A DNA stretch of 6,412 bases from DASSHC01 sp035693105 (GCA_035693105.1 DASSHC010000254.1:1-6412); one strand, 5' to 3'. Shown: positions 1 through 6,254, numbered from the stretch's first letter. The notes: generated by a model not told the origin, from the letters alone. Numbers and translations: made by a program.

Positions 1-397
1 GCGCCGCCGCCAAGCAGAACGTGTCGCCGAGAGAAGGTCAAGCGGCCGCGCGGCTCGCCCGTGCGGCGGGTAGACGAGGCATGATCCGTCATGGAGTCGT
101 GCTCCTCCTCGCGACCTGATGTGTCGCGCTGGGGGTGATCGTCAGAATCGTGGATCATCGACCGCGTGACTCACCAGCAGGTTGTAACGCTGGGGCGAAC
201 CTCCTCTGCACCCTCGGCACCATGCGGGGCGGCAACGACAGCCCGATTGGGTGCGGCGCGTGTCTCGTCCGTTAACGTCGCCGGATCCCGGCGCGATGCC
301 TTCCACAAAGATGGTTCGTATGCTACGCTCGCCTCAGCCACCTGTCAAGACGCGCCCGGCGCCGGCGAAGCGCGGGCTAGGGTCAGAGGAGTAGCTC
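1..397. other. Upstream leader region without a supportable gene
   Basis: No coding region can be supported here. All three forward frames are open at the left edge but close by about position 119, giving at most 38 residues that match nothing I recognise, so the first ~120 bases could be the tail of an upstream gene but need not be. A 6-bp perfect hairpin (CGCCGG/CCGGCG, arms 279-284 and 288-293) lies about 100 bases before the aminotransferase. A TATGCT hexamer at 319-324 could be a -10 box, but it has no convincing -35 partner, so I do not call a promoter. The AGAGGAG at 385-391 is the ribosome-binding site of the following gene. Confidence 0.4.
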
Positions 398-1792
398 ATG
401 GGCGACACCGCGACAACCGCCAAGGACCTGACCAAATCGGAGGCGATCGAGCGCCAGGCGCTGGAGCACGTTTGGATCCAGACGACCGAGTGGATCCGGC
501 TGGCCGAGCAAGACGGGCTCCATGTCTTCGAGCGCGCCCACGGCAGCACGCTGGTCGACGTGCGCGGGCGCGAGTGGATCGACGGCATCTCGGGCCTGTG
601 GGTGGTCAACTGCGGCCACGGCCGCGCCGAGATCGGCGAGGCGATGGCGCAGCAGGCCGCCAAGATCGCCTACGCCTCCTCCGCCAGCTACACCACCGTG
701 CCGGCGGTGCAACTGGCCAACGTGCTCTCGCAGATCACCCCCGGTGATCTCAACCGTATCTACTTCTGCTCCGGTGGCTCCGAGGCCGTCGAGAGCGCGA
801 TCAAGATCGCCAAGCAGATCCAGGCCATGCGCGGCTTCCCCAAGCGCTACAAGATCATCGCGCGCCGCGGCAGCTACCACGGCATGACCCACGGCGCGAT
901 GAGCCTGACCGCCAGCCGCAAAGAGGAGTATTTCGGGCCGTTCATGTACGGCGTCTACCACACGCCCTCGCCCAACCACTACCGCAACGACTTCGGGTTG
1001 GAGGGCGAGGCCGGCGACATCATGTGCGCCGACTACGTGGAGCAGGAGATCATCAACCAGGGACCGGAGACGGTGGCCGCGGTCATTGGTGAGCCGATCT
1101 CGACCTCCAACGGCGTGCATATCCCCTCGCCGAAATACTGGCAGCGGCTGCGCGAGATCTGCGACAAGCACGGCGTGCTCTTGATCATGGACGAGGTCAT
1201 CAACGGCTTCGGCCGCTCGGGCAAGATGTTCGCCACCGAGCACTTCGGCATGCAGCCGGACCTGATGACGATGGCCAAGGGGCTCTCCTCGGGCTACGCT
1301 CCGATCGCCGCCTGCGCCGTCAGCGACCGCGTCTTCGAGATCTTCCGCGAGAAGAAGGAGACGGCGCTGGGGCACCTCTTGACCTTCGGCGGGCAGGCGG
1401 TGGCCTGCGCGGCGGCGCTCAAGAACCTGGAGATCATGCAGGCCGAGCACCTGCCCGAGCAGAGCGCCGAGAAGGGCCGCTACCTGCTGGACAAGCTGGA
1501 AGGGCTGCGCCAGCACCCGACCGTCGGCGATGTCCGTGGGCTGGGGCTGATGTGCGGCGTCGAGATCGTGCAGAACAAAGAGACCAAGGCCAAGTGGGGC
1601 CGGGAAGCGGGCTTCGTCAAGGCGCTCGACAAGCGGATCAACGAGAAGGGGATGCTGACGCGCACCTGGGACATCGTCCACGTGGCGCCGCCCCTGGTGG
1701 TCACCTACCCGGAGCTGGACCGCATCGTGAACATCATCGACGAGAGCCTGACCGAGACCGAGGCCGAGTTCGCCGACCAGATCGGCAAGTAG
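398..1792 (+). CDS. Class III PLP-dependent aminotransferase (omega-transaminase type)
   Basis: The 464-residue product is a complete fold-type I, class III aminotransferase. It should move an amino group from an amine or omega-amino acid to a keto acid such as pyruvate or 2-oxoglutarate, using pyridoxal phosphate in the cytoplasm. Family landmarks are present in order: the cofactor phosphate loop SGGSEA (125-130), the ring-stacking region SYHG (159-162), the DEV motif whose Asp265 binds the pyridine nitrogen, the Schiff-base lysine Lys294 in MAKGLSSGY, Thr329 in HLLTFGG, which in this family contacts the phosphate across the dimer, and RGLGLMCGVEI (380-390). Length is normal for the family. 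The ATG at 398 is chosen because AGGAG (387-391) lies six bases upstream. The exact substrate cannot be read from sequence; beta-alanine, taurine, GABA or another amine are all possible. A strong hairpin follows, so it is probably transcribed alone. Confidence 0.93.
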   Translation: MGDTATTAKDLTKSEAIERQALEHVWIQTTEWIRLAEQDGLHVFERAHGSTLVDVRGREWIDGISGLWVVNCGHGRAEIGEAMAQQAAKIAYASSASYTTVPAVQLANVLSQITPGDLNRIYFCSGGSEAVESAIKIAKQIQAMRGFPKRYKIIARRGSYHGMTHGAMSLTASRKEEYFGPFMYGVYHTPSPNHYRNDFGLEGEAGDIMCADYVEQEIINQGPETVAAVIGEPISTSNGVHIPSPKYWQRLREICDKHGVLLIMDEVINGFGRSGKMFATEHFGMQPDLMTMAKGLSSGYAPIAACAVSDRVFEIFREKKETALGHLLTFGGQAVACAAALKNLEIMQAEHLPEQSAEKGRYLLDKLEGLRQHPTVGDVRGLGLMCGVEIVQNKETKAKWGREAGFVKALDKRINEKGMLTRTWDIVHVAPPLVVTYPELDRIVNIIDESLTETEAEFADQIGK

Positions 1793-1812
1793 CGGCCTGG
1801 TTCGCTCCAGCG

Positions 1813-1856
1813 GCAGCGAGTGGACGGGGCGCGAGCAGTCGCGCCCCGTTCGCTGC
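1813..1856 (+). terminator. Strong hairpin, probable terminator of the aminotransferase
   Basis: Starting 20 bases after the aminotransferase stop is a very stable stem. An uninterrupted 11-bp GC-rich helix pairs 1824-1834 with 1839-1849 around the loop GCAG. A further 7-bp helix (GCAGCGA 1813-1819 with TCGCTGC 1850-1856) stacks beneath it, with GTGG (1820-1823) bulged on one side. There is no U-run after it, only TTCG inside the lower stem, so this is either a GC-rich terminator lacking a U-tract or a 3'-end stabilising structure. Confidence 0.7.
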
Positions 1857-1933
1857 GTCTGAGAGACTGGGCGGACGGTGAAGTGCGGGCCCGGAGGCTT
1901 GGTGCCCGTCGTCGCGCCGGGCTAAAGCCACAG

Positions 1934-2204
1934 CGCTGAGCACACGAAGCCCACTAAAGGGGCTGGGCTTCCACGCTTCAGGCATTGCGGCGAAGAGAAA
2001 CGTGGGCAGCAGACACCGTTGGGAGAGATGCTTCGGCTGCAGCCTCAGCATGACAAGGAGGAAACAGCCCTCACCCCTGTCATCCTGAGCCGCAGCGAAG
2101 GATCTCTCCCGCCTCTCCCCGTCTACGGGTGTTCGAGGATGAGACTGACTGTGCCCGGCGCTCGGCCAGACCCAGCCTCTTCAGTGGGCTTCGTGGACTC
2201 AGCG
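1934..2204. repeat. Nested inverted-repeat element (outer arms 1934-1967 and 2171-2204)
   Basis: The 34 bases at 1934-1967 are matched by the reverse complement of 2171-2204 at about 30 of 34 positions, including a perfect 13-base core (CACGAAGCCCACT at 1943-1955 against 2183-2195). Inside lies a second inverted pair (2021-2055 and 2078-2110), so the block is a nested palindrome of about 270 bp. It has no transposase ORF. This architecture suits a MITE or a composite of REP-like palindromes dispersed through the genome. It interrupts an otherwise gene-free spacer and ends just before another perfect hairpin. Alternative short foldings exist within the left arm, such as GAAGCCC 1946-1952 with GGGCTTC 1965-1971. 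What family it belongs to cannot be settled from one copy. Confidence 0.7.
2021..2110. repeat. Inner inverted repeat of REP-like hairpin units
   Basis: The arm at 2021-2055 and the reverse complement of 2078-2110 share GGGAGAGAT at one end and ATGACA at the other, with a 22-base spacer between the arms. Each arm is also a hairpin by itself: ATGCT 2028-2032 pairs with AGCAT 2047-2051 around a perfect GGCTG/CAGCC core, and ATCCT 2082-2086 pairs with AGGAT 2099-2103. The phrase GTCATCCTGAG...GAAGGATCT resembles a palindromic intergenic repeat that I recall as common in Chloroflexota and several other phyla. It is probably a REP/MITE-type repeat and not a gene-specific regulator. Confidence 0.7.
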
Positions 2205-2224
2205 CGGGAATTCCATTCCCGCGC
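2202..2224. repeat. Perfect 10-bp hairpin next to the nested repeat
   Basis: Bases 2202-2211 pair without mismatch with 2215-2224 (GCGCGGGAAT with ATTCCCGCGC) around a three-base loop TCC. It touches the outer right arm of the nested repeat, so it may be part of the same element. No U-run follows on either strand, so I do not call it a terminator. Confidence 0.6.
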
Positions 2225-2629
2225 GTCGGGCGGCGCCGAGCCAACACGGAACACTCCAAACTCTCTCCCACCCCCCCCCCGCACGCTCCCGACTCGGCGC
2301 GGTTCGATAGATGGCGGCACCAGCTGGCGGCACCCGTCACGACGATTCCTCACGCACCCCCGGCGCCGATCCTCCGAGTCCACGCCAAACTCTCCACCAC
2401 CCCGCGCTTCACGCGGCACCGGCACTCCACGGACTACCGCCAGCCGCTCGCTCAGCCCGCGCGTTCCCCAGTACCAATCGGCCGGACATTTCGCCCTTCA
2501 ACCATTCATACCTTGTGCATACCGCACGCGCCGTCGCCCGCATTTGGCAGTGCTAGCCCAACAAACAGACCTCTGGTATTGTTGCCCTGGCGGGGCCGCA
2601 CGGCGCCGCGAGCGACACGATCGGGGGAG
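2205..2629. other. Gene-free, C-rich spacer before the acidic hypothetical gene
   Basis: This stretch is rich in C and short CA/CT runs and does not look like coding sequence in any frame, although the frame of the downstream gene happens to stay open from 2129. It contains a run of ten C (2271-2280) and a degenerate direct repeat (2231-2274 against 2361-2403). The last ~70 bases are locally less GC-rich. TGGTATTGT at 2574-2582 could be an extended -10 (TG at 2574-2575, TATTGT at 2577-2582) about 50 bases before the gene, but no good -35 is seen and I hold this weakly. Confidence 0.4.
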
Positions 2630-3400
2630 ATGACGTTGTCCGGAGAGCAGGAGCGCCAGGGACCGTCGGACGACGAGGATCTGTTCGAAGATATCCGCCG
2701 CTTCCTCGGTGAGCAATCCGGTGAAGACATCTACGAAGACTTCCGCGCGGCCTTCCAGGGCGCCCGTAGCTTCGTCAATCGTGAGCTGCGCCAGATGGAA
2801 GAGTACGGGCGGATGATCCGCACCCTGGAGCGGCTGCTCGAAGACGAGTTCCCCAGCACCTTCAATCCCGCGCTGCGCGCCCGCCTGGCCGAGATCCTGT
2901 ACGCCTACGGGCTGGCGCACTACTCCCTCTTGCAGCATCAGAACGTTGAGGACGCGATCGAGGAGGACGAGGAGGAGGACGAGGAGGATGTCGTCCGGCC
3001 GCTGGTCATCTACGACCTCTGGTTCCCGCAGGACATCGCCATCGAGAGCGCCCAGGACGGCTACTACCTCCACCTCAGCGACGGCCGCATCGACCTCTCG
3101 CTCTACCTCGGCGCCGAGCCCAACGAGCGCGGCGCGCTGGTCGACCTGGTCGACCACTGGGGCTACGCCGCCACCAACACGCCTCCCGGCGAGCCACCCC
3201 AGCCCGGCGAGCGCATCACCCCGGTCCTGACCGTCGAGCTGGACTACGGCGGCTCCGAGCTGGTCGACGCCGACGACCACGTCGACATCCTCTTCCTCGA
3301 CCACAACGGAGAGCCGATCGTGCGCATGCACGCCCGCGCCGCCGAGTTGCGCGCCATCGTCGACGAACTGCAGAACATCGGTCGCGATCAGGAGCTCTAG
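2630..3400 (+). CDS. Acidic hypothetical protein, function unknown
   Basis: I do not recognise a family. The 256-residue product has three visible parts. Residues 1-105 are charged and probably helical, with a start dense in Asp and Glu and a helix-like stretch around MEEYGRMIRTLERLL (56-70). Residues 107-121 are an almost pure Asp/Glu linker. Residues 122-256 look like a beta-rich domain (VVRPLVIYDLWFP, GYYLHLSDGRIDLSLYLG, TPVLTVELDYGG, HVDILFLDHNGEPIVRMH). No signal peptide, membrane segment or cysteine is seen, so it is probably cytosolic. The start is uncertain. GGGGGAG (2623-2629) directly abuts ATG 2630, which is too close, but lies six bases from the in-frame TTG at 2636, so TTG may be the true start (254 residues). 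Codon usage matches the neighbouring genes, which argues that it is real. Confidence 0.75.
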   Translation: MTLSGEQERQGPSDDEDLFEDIRRFLGEQSGEDIYEDFRAAFQGARSFVNRELRQMEEYGRMIRTLERLLEDEFPSTFNPALRARLAEILYAYGLAHYSLLQHQNVEDAIEEDEEEDEEDVVRPLVIYDLWFPQDIAIESAQDGYYLHLSDGRIDLSLYLGAEPNERGALVDLVDHWGYAATNTPPGEPPQPGERITPVLTVELDYGGSELVDADDHVDILFLDHNGEPIVRMHARAAELRAIVDELQNIGRDQEL

Positions 3401-3413
3401 GAACTGTCGGATC

Positions 3414-3456
3414 CGCGCGCAGCCGCCGCGCGACACCGGCCCCGCTTGCCGGGGTG
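3414..3456 (+). terminator. Tandem hairpins between the hypothetical gene and the S9 peptidase gene
   Basis: Two stems lie in the 89-base gap. CGCGCG 3414-3419 pairs with 3427-3432, and CCCCG 3440-3444 pairs with CGGGG 3450-3454 around CTTGC. The second can instead pair CACC 3434-3437 with GGTG 3453-3456. Neither has a U-run. They may end the upstream transcript or act as a partial attenuator before the peptidase gene. In sequence this GC-rich, short stems also arise by chance. Confidence 0.35.
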
Positions 3457-3489
3457 CGGGGTGGCGCGGCCAGAAGGGGGAGTCTCGCC

Positions 3490-5400
3490 ATGGCGGGTGG
3501 GAAATCGCGTCGCTACAACCCGGAGCTGGCCGTCAGCCTGCGCATCGCCAGCGATGTGCAGCTCGCGCCGGACGGCGCCCAAGTCGCCTGGGTCGTCGCC
3601 CCGGTCGGGCACGAGGAGACGCGCCCGACCTCGGCCATCTGGCTGGCGGAGGTGGGCGCCGATCCGGCTCCGCGCCCCTTCACCGGCGGCAAGGCGGAGG
3701 ACCGCATGCCACGCTGGTCGCCCGACGGCGCCCGCCTGGCCTTCCTCTCCGACCGTGCCACTCGTGGCACGGCGCAGATCTACCTGATCGACCGTCAGGG
3801 CGGCGAGGCGCAGCCGCTGGGCGCCCTCCCCGGCGCGGCCGATCTGATCGCCTGGCTCCCCGACGGCAGCGCGCTGAGCTGCACCGTCACCCGGCGCGCG
3901 CTGGCCGGCGAGCAGGAGTCGACCAGCGAGATCAAGGTCGCCAGCCAGGCCGACCGGCCGCAGACGATCGTGCGCGTCCCGCTCGATGGTGGCGCCCCGA
4001 GCGCCATCGGCCCGGCCGAGGGGCATGTGCGCATGTATGCCTGGTGCGGCGATAGCCAGCGCCTGGCGGTCGTCACCACCCCGACTACGCTCCTGACCGA
4101 CGTCATCGGCCACGTGCGCCTGCTGGTCCTCGACGCGCGCACGCGCCAGGAGCGCGAGCTGGCCACGCTGCCGCAGATGCCCAGCTCGCTGGAGTGGTCG
4201 CCCGACGGCAGCAAGCTGCTGCTGGTGGCCGAGACCGGCGAGCAGCCGGCCGACCAGCGTGTCACGGTCATCGCTATCGCCGGCGGCGAGCGAAGCAGCC
4301 TCGATCCTGGTGAATCAACCCCCGCCTGGGCCGGCTGGCTGGACGACGGCCAGCACGCGCTGGTGCTGCGCCAGGAGGGGCCGGCGACGCCGATCGACCG
4401 CGTCGCTCTGGCGAGCGGCGAGCGCCAGCGGCTCGCGCTCGTGCCGGAGGGCGGCACGGTCCTGCCGCCGCTGAGCCTGAGCGCCGACCGCCAATCGCTG
4501 GCGCTCTTGCGCGCCGATCCCAGCGCGCCGCCGGAGGTCTGGGCCGGGCCGCTCGCCGGCGAGCTGCGCCGCCTGACGCACCTCAACCCCCAGCTTGACG
4601 AGGTCGAGCTGGCCCGCATGGAGCCGATCGAGTGGCCCTCGCGCGACGGGCTCGTGATCCAGGGCTGGCTGCTGCGCCCGCCGGGCGCGGCCGAGGGTGC
4701 CCGACTGCCGCTGATCGCCGACGTCCACGGGGGGCCGTCGGGGCGCTGGGGCCCGTCCTTTCACGGCACCTGGCACGACTGGGGCCAGAGCCTGGCCGCC
4801 GCCGGCTATGCCGTGCTGCTGCCCAACCCGCGCGGCAGCACCGGGCGCGGCGCGGCCTTCACCAGCGCCAACCGCGGCGACCTCGGCGGGATGGACTTCG
4901 AGGACGTGATGGCCGGGGTCGACTATCTCATCGAGCAGGGGATCGCCGACCCGGAGCGGCTGGGCATCGGCGGCTGGAGCTACGGCGGTTTCCTGACCGC
5001 CTGGGCCGTGGGGCACACCGACCGCTTCAAGGCGGCCGTGGCCGGCGCCGCCGTGACCAACTGGCCGAGCAAGGTCGGCACGACCGACATCCGCACCGGC
5101 AACGAGAAGAATTTCCCCGGCCCGCTGCACGAGCAGCCCGACGCCTTCTGGGAGCGCTCGCCGGTGCGCTACCTGGGCCGGGTCAGCACGCCGACGCTGG
5201 TAGTGCACGGCGAGGCCGACCCGCGCGTGCCGGTCGGCCAGGGCTACGAGTTCTACCAGGGCCTGCGCGAGATGGGCGTGCCGACCGACTTCATCACCTA
5301 CCCGCGCCAGAAGCACGCCTTCCACGAGAAAGCCTTCCAGCAGGACCTCTTGCAGCGGGTCATTGCCTGGTTCCAGCGCTGGATACCGGTCGAGCAATAG
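3490..5400 (+). CDS. S9 family serine peptidase (acylaminoacyl-peptidase / prolyl oligopeptidase-like)
   Basis: The 636-residue product is a complete S9 peptidase that should cleave short peptides in the cytoplasm, with either acylaminoacyl-peptidase or prolyl oligopeptidase-like specificity. The N-terminal part (about 15-365) is a beta-propeller with PD40-type blades, most clearly PRWSPDGARLAFLSDR (75-90) and LEWSPDGSKLLLVAE (234-248). The propeller normally gates access to the active site. The C-terminal alpha/beta hydrolase (about 375-636) has HGGP (413-416), which in this family contributes to the oxyanion hole, then the catalytic triad: Ser497 in GGWSYGG, Asp577 in GEADPRVP and His609 in QKHAF. 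There is no signal peptide. The ATG at 3490 is preferred because AAGGGGGAG (3474-3482) lies seven bases upstream; an in-frame GTG at 3454 lacks such a site. The next gene starts 13 bases after this stop, suggesting an operon. Confidence 0.94.
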   Translation: MAGGKSRRYNPELAVSLRIASDVQLAPDGAQVAWVVAPVGHEETRPTSAIWLAEVGADPAPRPFTGGKAEDRMPRWSPDGARLAFLSDRATRGTAQIYLIDRQGGEAQPLGALPGAADLIAWLPDGSALSCTVTRRALAGEQESTSEIKVASQADRPQTIVRVPLDGGAPSAIGPAEGHVRMYAWCGDSQRLAVVTTPTTLLTDVIGHVRLLVLDARTRQERELATLPQMPSSLEWSPDGSKLLLVAETGEQPADQRVTVIAIAGGERSSLDPGESTPAWAGWLDDGQHALVLRQEGPATPIDRVALASGERQRLALVPEGGTVLPPLSLSADRQSLALLRADPSAPPEVWAGPLAGELRRLTHLNPQLDEVELARMEPIEWPSRDGLVIQGWLLRPPGAAEGARLPLIADVHGGPSGRWGPSFHGTWHDWGQSLAAAGYAVLLPNPRGSTGRGAAFTSANRGDLGGMDFEDVMAGVDYLIEQGIADPERLGIGGWSYGGFLTAWAVGHTDRFKAAVAGAAVTNWPSKVGTTDIRTGNEKNFPGPLHEQPDAFWERSPVRYLGRVSTPTLVVHGEADPRVPVGQGYEFYQGLREMGVPTDFITYPRQKHAFHEKAFQQDLLQRVIAWFQRWIPVEQ

Positions 5401-5413
5401 GGAGCACGCCGAG

Positions 5414-6229
5414 ATGGCCGCACGCAATATCGCGCCGCACCTGCCGGGGAGCGGCATCATCGAGGGGCGCGAGCCGCTGCTGGGCCAGCCGGCGCCGGAG
5501 TGGCAACTGCGCGATGAGGCCGGCAACCTCGTCACGCTGAAGCGGCTGACCCGCCAGCAGCCGCTGCTGCTGCATCTCTACCGCGGCGCCTGGTGACCCA
5601 CCTGACGACGATACCTGTCGCAGTTGCGGCAGCACTACTGGGAGCTTCGCGGGCTCGGTGTCGAGCTGGTGGCCGCCGCCAACGATACGCCGGAGACCAA
5701 CGCGGCGCTGCGGGAGCAGCTCGATCTCCCCTTCATGCTCCTCGCCGACACTGAGGCGGAGGTCGCCCGCGCCTACGGCGCCTTCCACGAGAACGAGCAT
5801 CGCGGGCGCCAGATCGCGCGTGTGGCGATGTTCCTAATCGGCTCGGCCGCGCGGGAGCAGCGCATCCTCTGGGAGTACGTCGGACCGACCTCGCGCCACC
5901 GGCCGGCGCCCTCGCGCCTCGCGGAGGAGGCGCAGCGGGCGCTCGGGCGCCGCGAGTTGCTCGTCTCGGTCGTCGTCCCCTCCACCTGGCAAGTGGAACA
6001 GTCCATCGCCGGGCTGCACCAGCCGCCGCTTGGTTTCGCCCGCACGCCGCAGCCGCCCCCCGAGCGCGCCGTCCTGCTGCAGCGCGACTACCTGCGCGAG
6101 CTGGCGATGCAGAGCGAGGCTGAAGTGCAGCGGCTGACCGAAGAGGGCTGGACGCTGGCCGCCGTCACCCCCGAGTACGCCGGCGCCCAGGCGATCGGCC
6201 AGCGCTACGTCTTCCGCCGGGGGGCGTAG
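5414..6229 (+). CDS. Peroxiredoxin-like UxxU selenoprotein (two in-frame TGA read as Sec)
   Basis: Read through two TGA codons (5594-5596, 5603-5605), this frame gives 271 residues. Residues 23-178 form a thioredoxin-fold AhpC/TSA or PRX_like2 domain: GQPAPEWQLRDEAGNLVTL (24-42), the active site LYRGAW-U61-PT-U64-RRYLSQL, GVELVAAAND, LPFMLLADTEAEVARAYG, then VAMFLIG and WEYVG. Relatives carry WCPxCR at this site, so both TGA replace the redox cysteines. The protein has no cysteine, so any redox chemistry must use the two selenocysteines, probably as a diselenide as in SelL-type proteins. The likely role is peroxide or disulfide reduction in the cytosol. Residues 179-271 are an extra tail; its end (EAEVQRLTEEGWTLAAV, then YVFRR) resembles DUF4177-type domains, a weak match. 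The ATG at 5414 follows GGGAG (5400-5404) by nine bases. The main alternative is a pseudogene with two nonsense codons, which I find much less likely. Confidence 0.85.
5594..5605 (+). other. Recoded UGA-CCC-ACC-UGA active-site motif (Sec61 and Sec64)
   Basis: Two TGA codons separated by two sense codons (CCC, ACC) sit in one frame that is open for 60 codons before and 207 codons after. The flanking residues, YRGAW before and RRYLSQL after, are those that surround the CxxC of peroxiredoxin-like proteins. The frame does not shift, so selenocysteine at both sites explains the arrangement most simply. Confidence 0.85.
5597..5642 (+). promoter_or_regulatory. Candidate bacterial SECIS element for the two UGA codons
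   Basis: An apical hairpin pairs CUGUCGCA (5615-5622) with UGCGGCAG (5625-5632), one G-U pair included. Opening the last A-U pair gives a 7-bp stem with the loop AGUU. A lower stem, CCCA (5597-5600) with UGGG (5639-5642), begins immediately after the first UGA and encloses the second. The loop starts 16 bases after the second UGA and 25 after the first, and its second base is G followed by U. This agrees with the bacterial SECIS pattern as I remember it (loop roughly 16-37 bases downstream, G in the first two loop positions). It would recruit SelB with Sec-tRNA. The structure is compatible with the coding frame throughout. Confidence 0.7.
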
Positions 6230-6254
6230 AGCGTGTTGTGAACTCGCTGGAAAG

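Noticed and set aside
383..1681. 432-residue ORF on the - strand
   Set aside because: It is the antisense shadow of the aminotransferase, which has clear catalytic motifs; the shadow is low-complexity and lacks family motifs.
2129..2629. 167-codon N-terminal extension of the acidic hypothetical gene
   Set aside because: The stretch is C-rich with a poly-C tract, overlaps the end of the inverted repeat, and gives a Pro/Arg/Ser/Thr-rich translation unlike the rest. A Shine-Dalgarno sequence sits at 2623-2629.
2498..3436. 312-residue ORF on the - strand
   Set aside because: Val/Asp/Gly-rich antisense shadow of the acidic hypothetical gene; it extends into non-coding spacer and shows no motifs.
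4315..5535. 406-residue ORF on the - strand
   Set aside because: It is the antisense shadow of the S9 peptidase and selenoprotein start, typical of GC-rich DNA.
4632..5540. 302-residue + strand ORF in another frame
   Set aside because: Arg/Ala/Pro-rich shadow within the S9 peptidase catalytic domain.
5414..5596. A 60-residue stand-alone gene ending at the first TGA
   Set aside because: It would stop in the middle of the thioredoxin fold, right at the active site, while the same frame continues with the rest of the domain.
5594..5605. Genome-wide reassignment of TGA to Trp or Gly
   Set aside because: The other three genes (about 1,350 codons) contain no in-frame TGA and encode all their tryptophans as TGG, which would be unexpected under such a code.
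5414..6229. Pseudogene with two nonsense mutations
   Set aside because: The two TGA hit exactly the two redox-cysteine codons, the frame is otherwise intact, and a SECIS-like hairpin follows. Random decay would not place both there.
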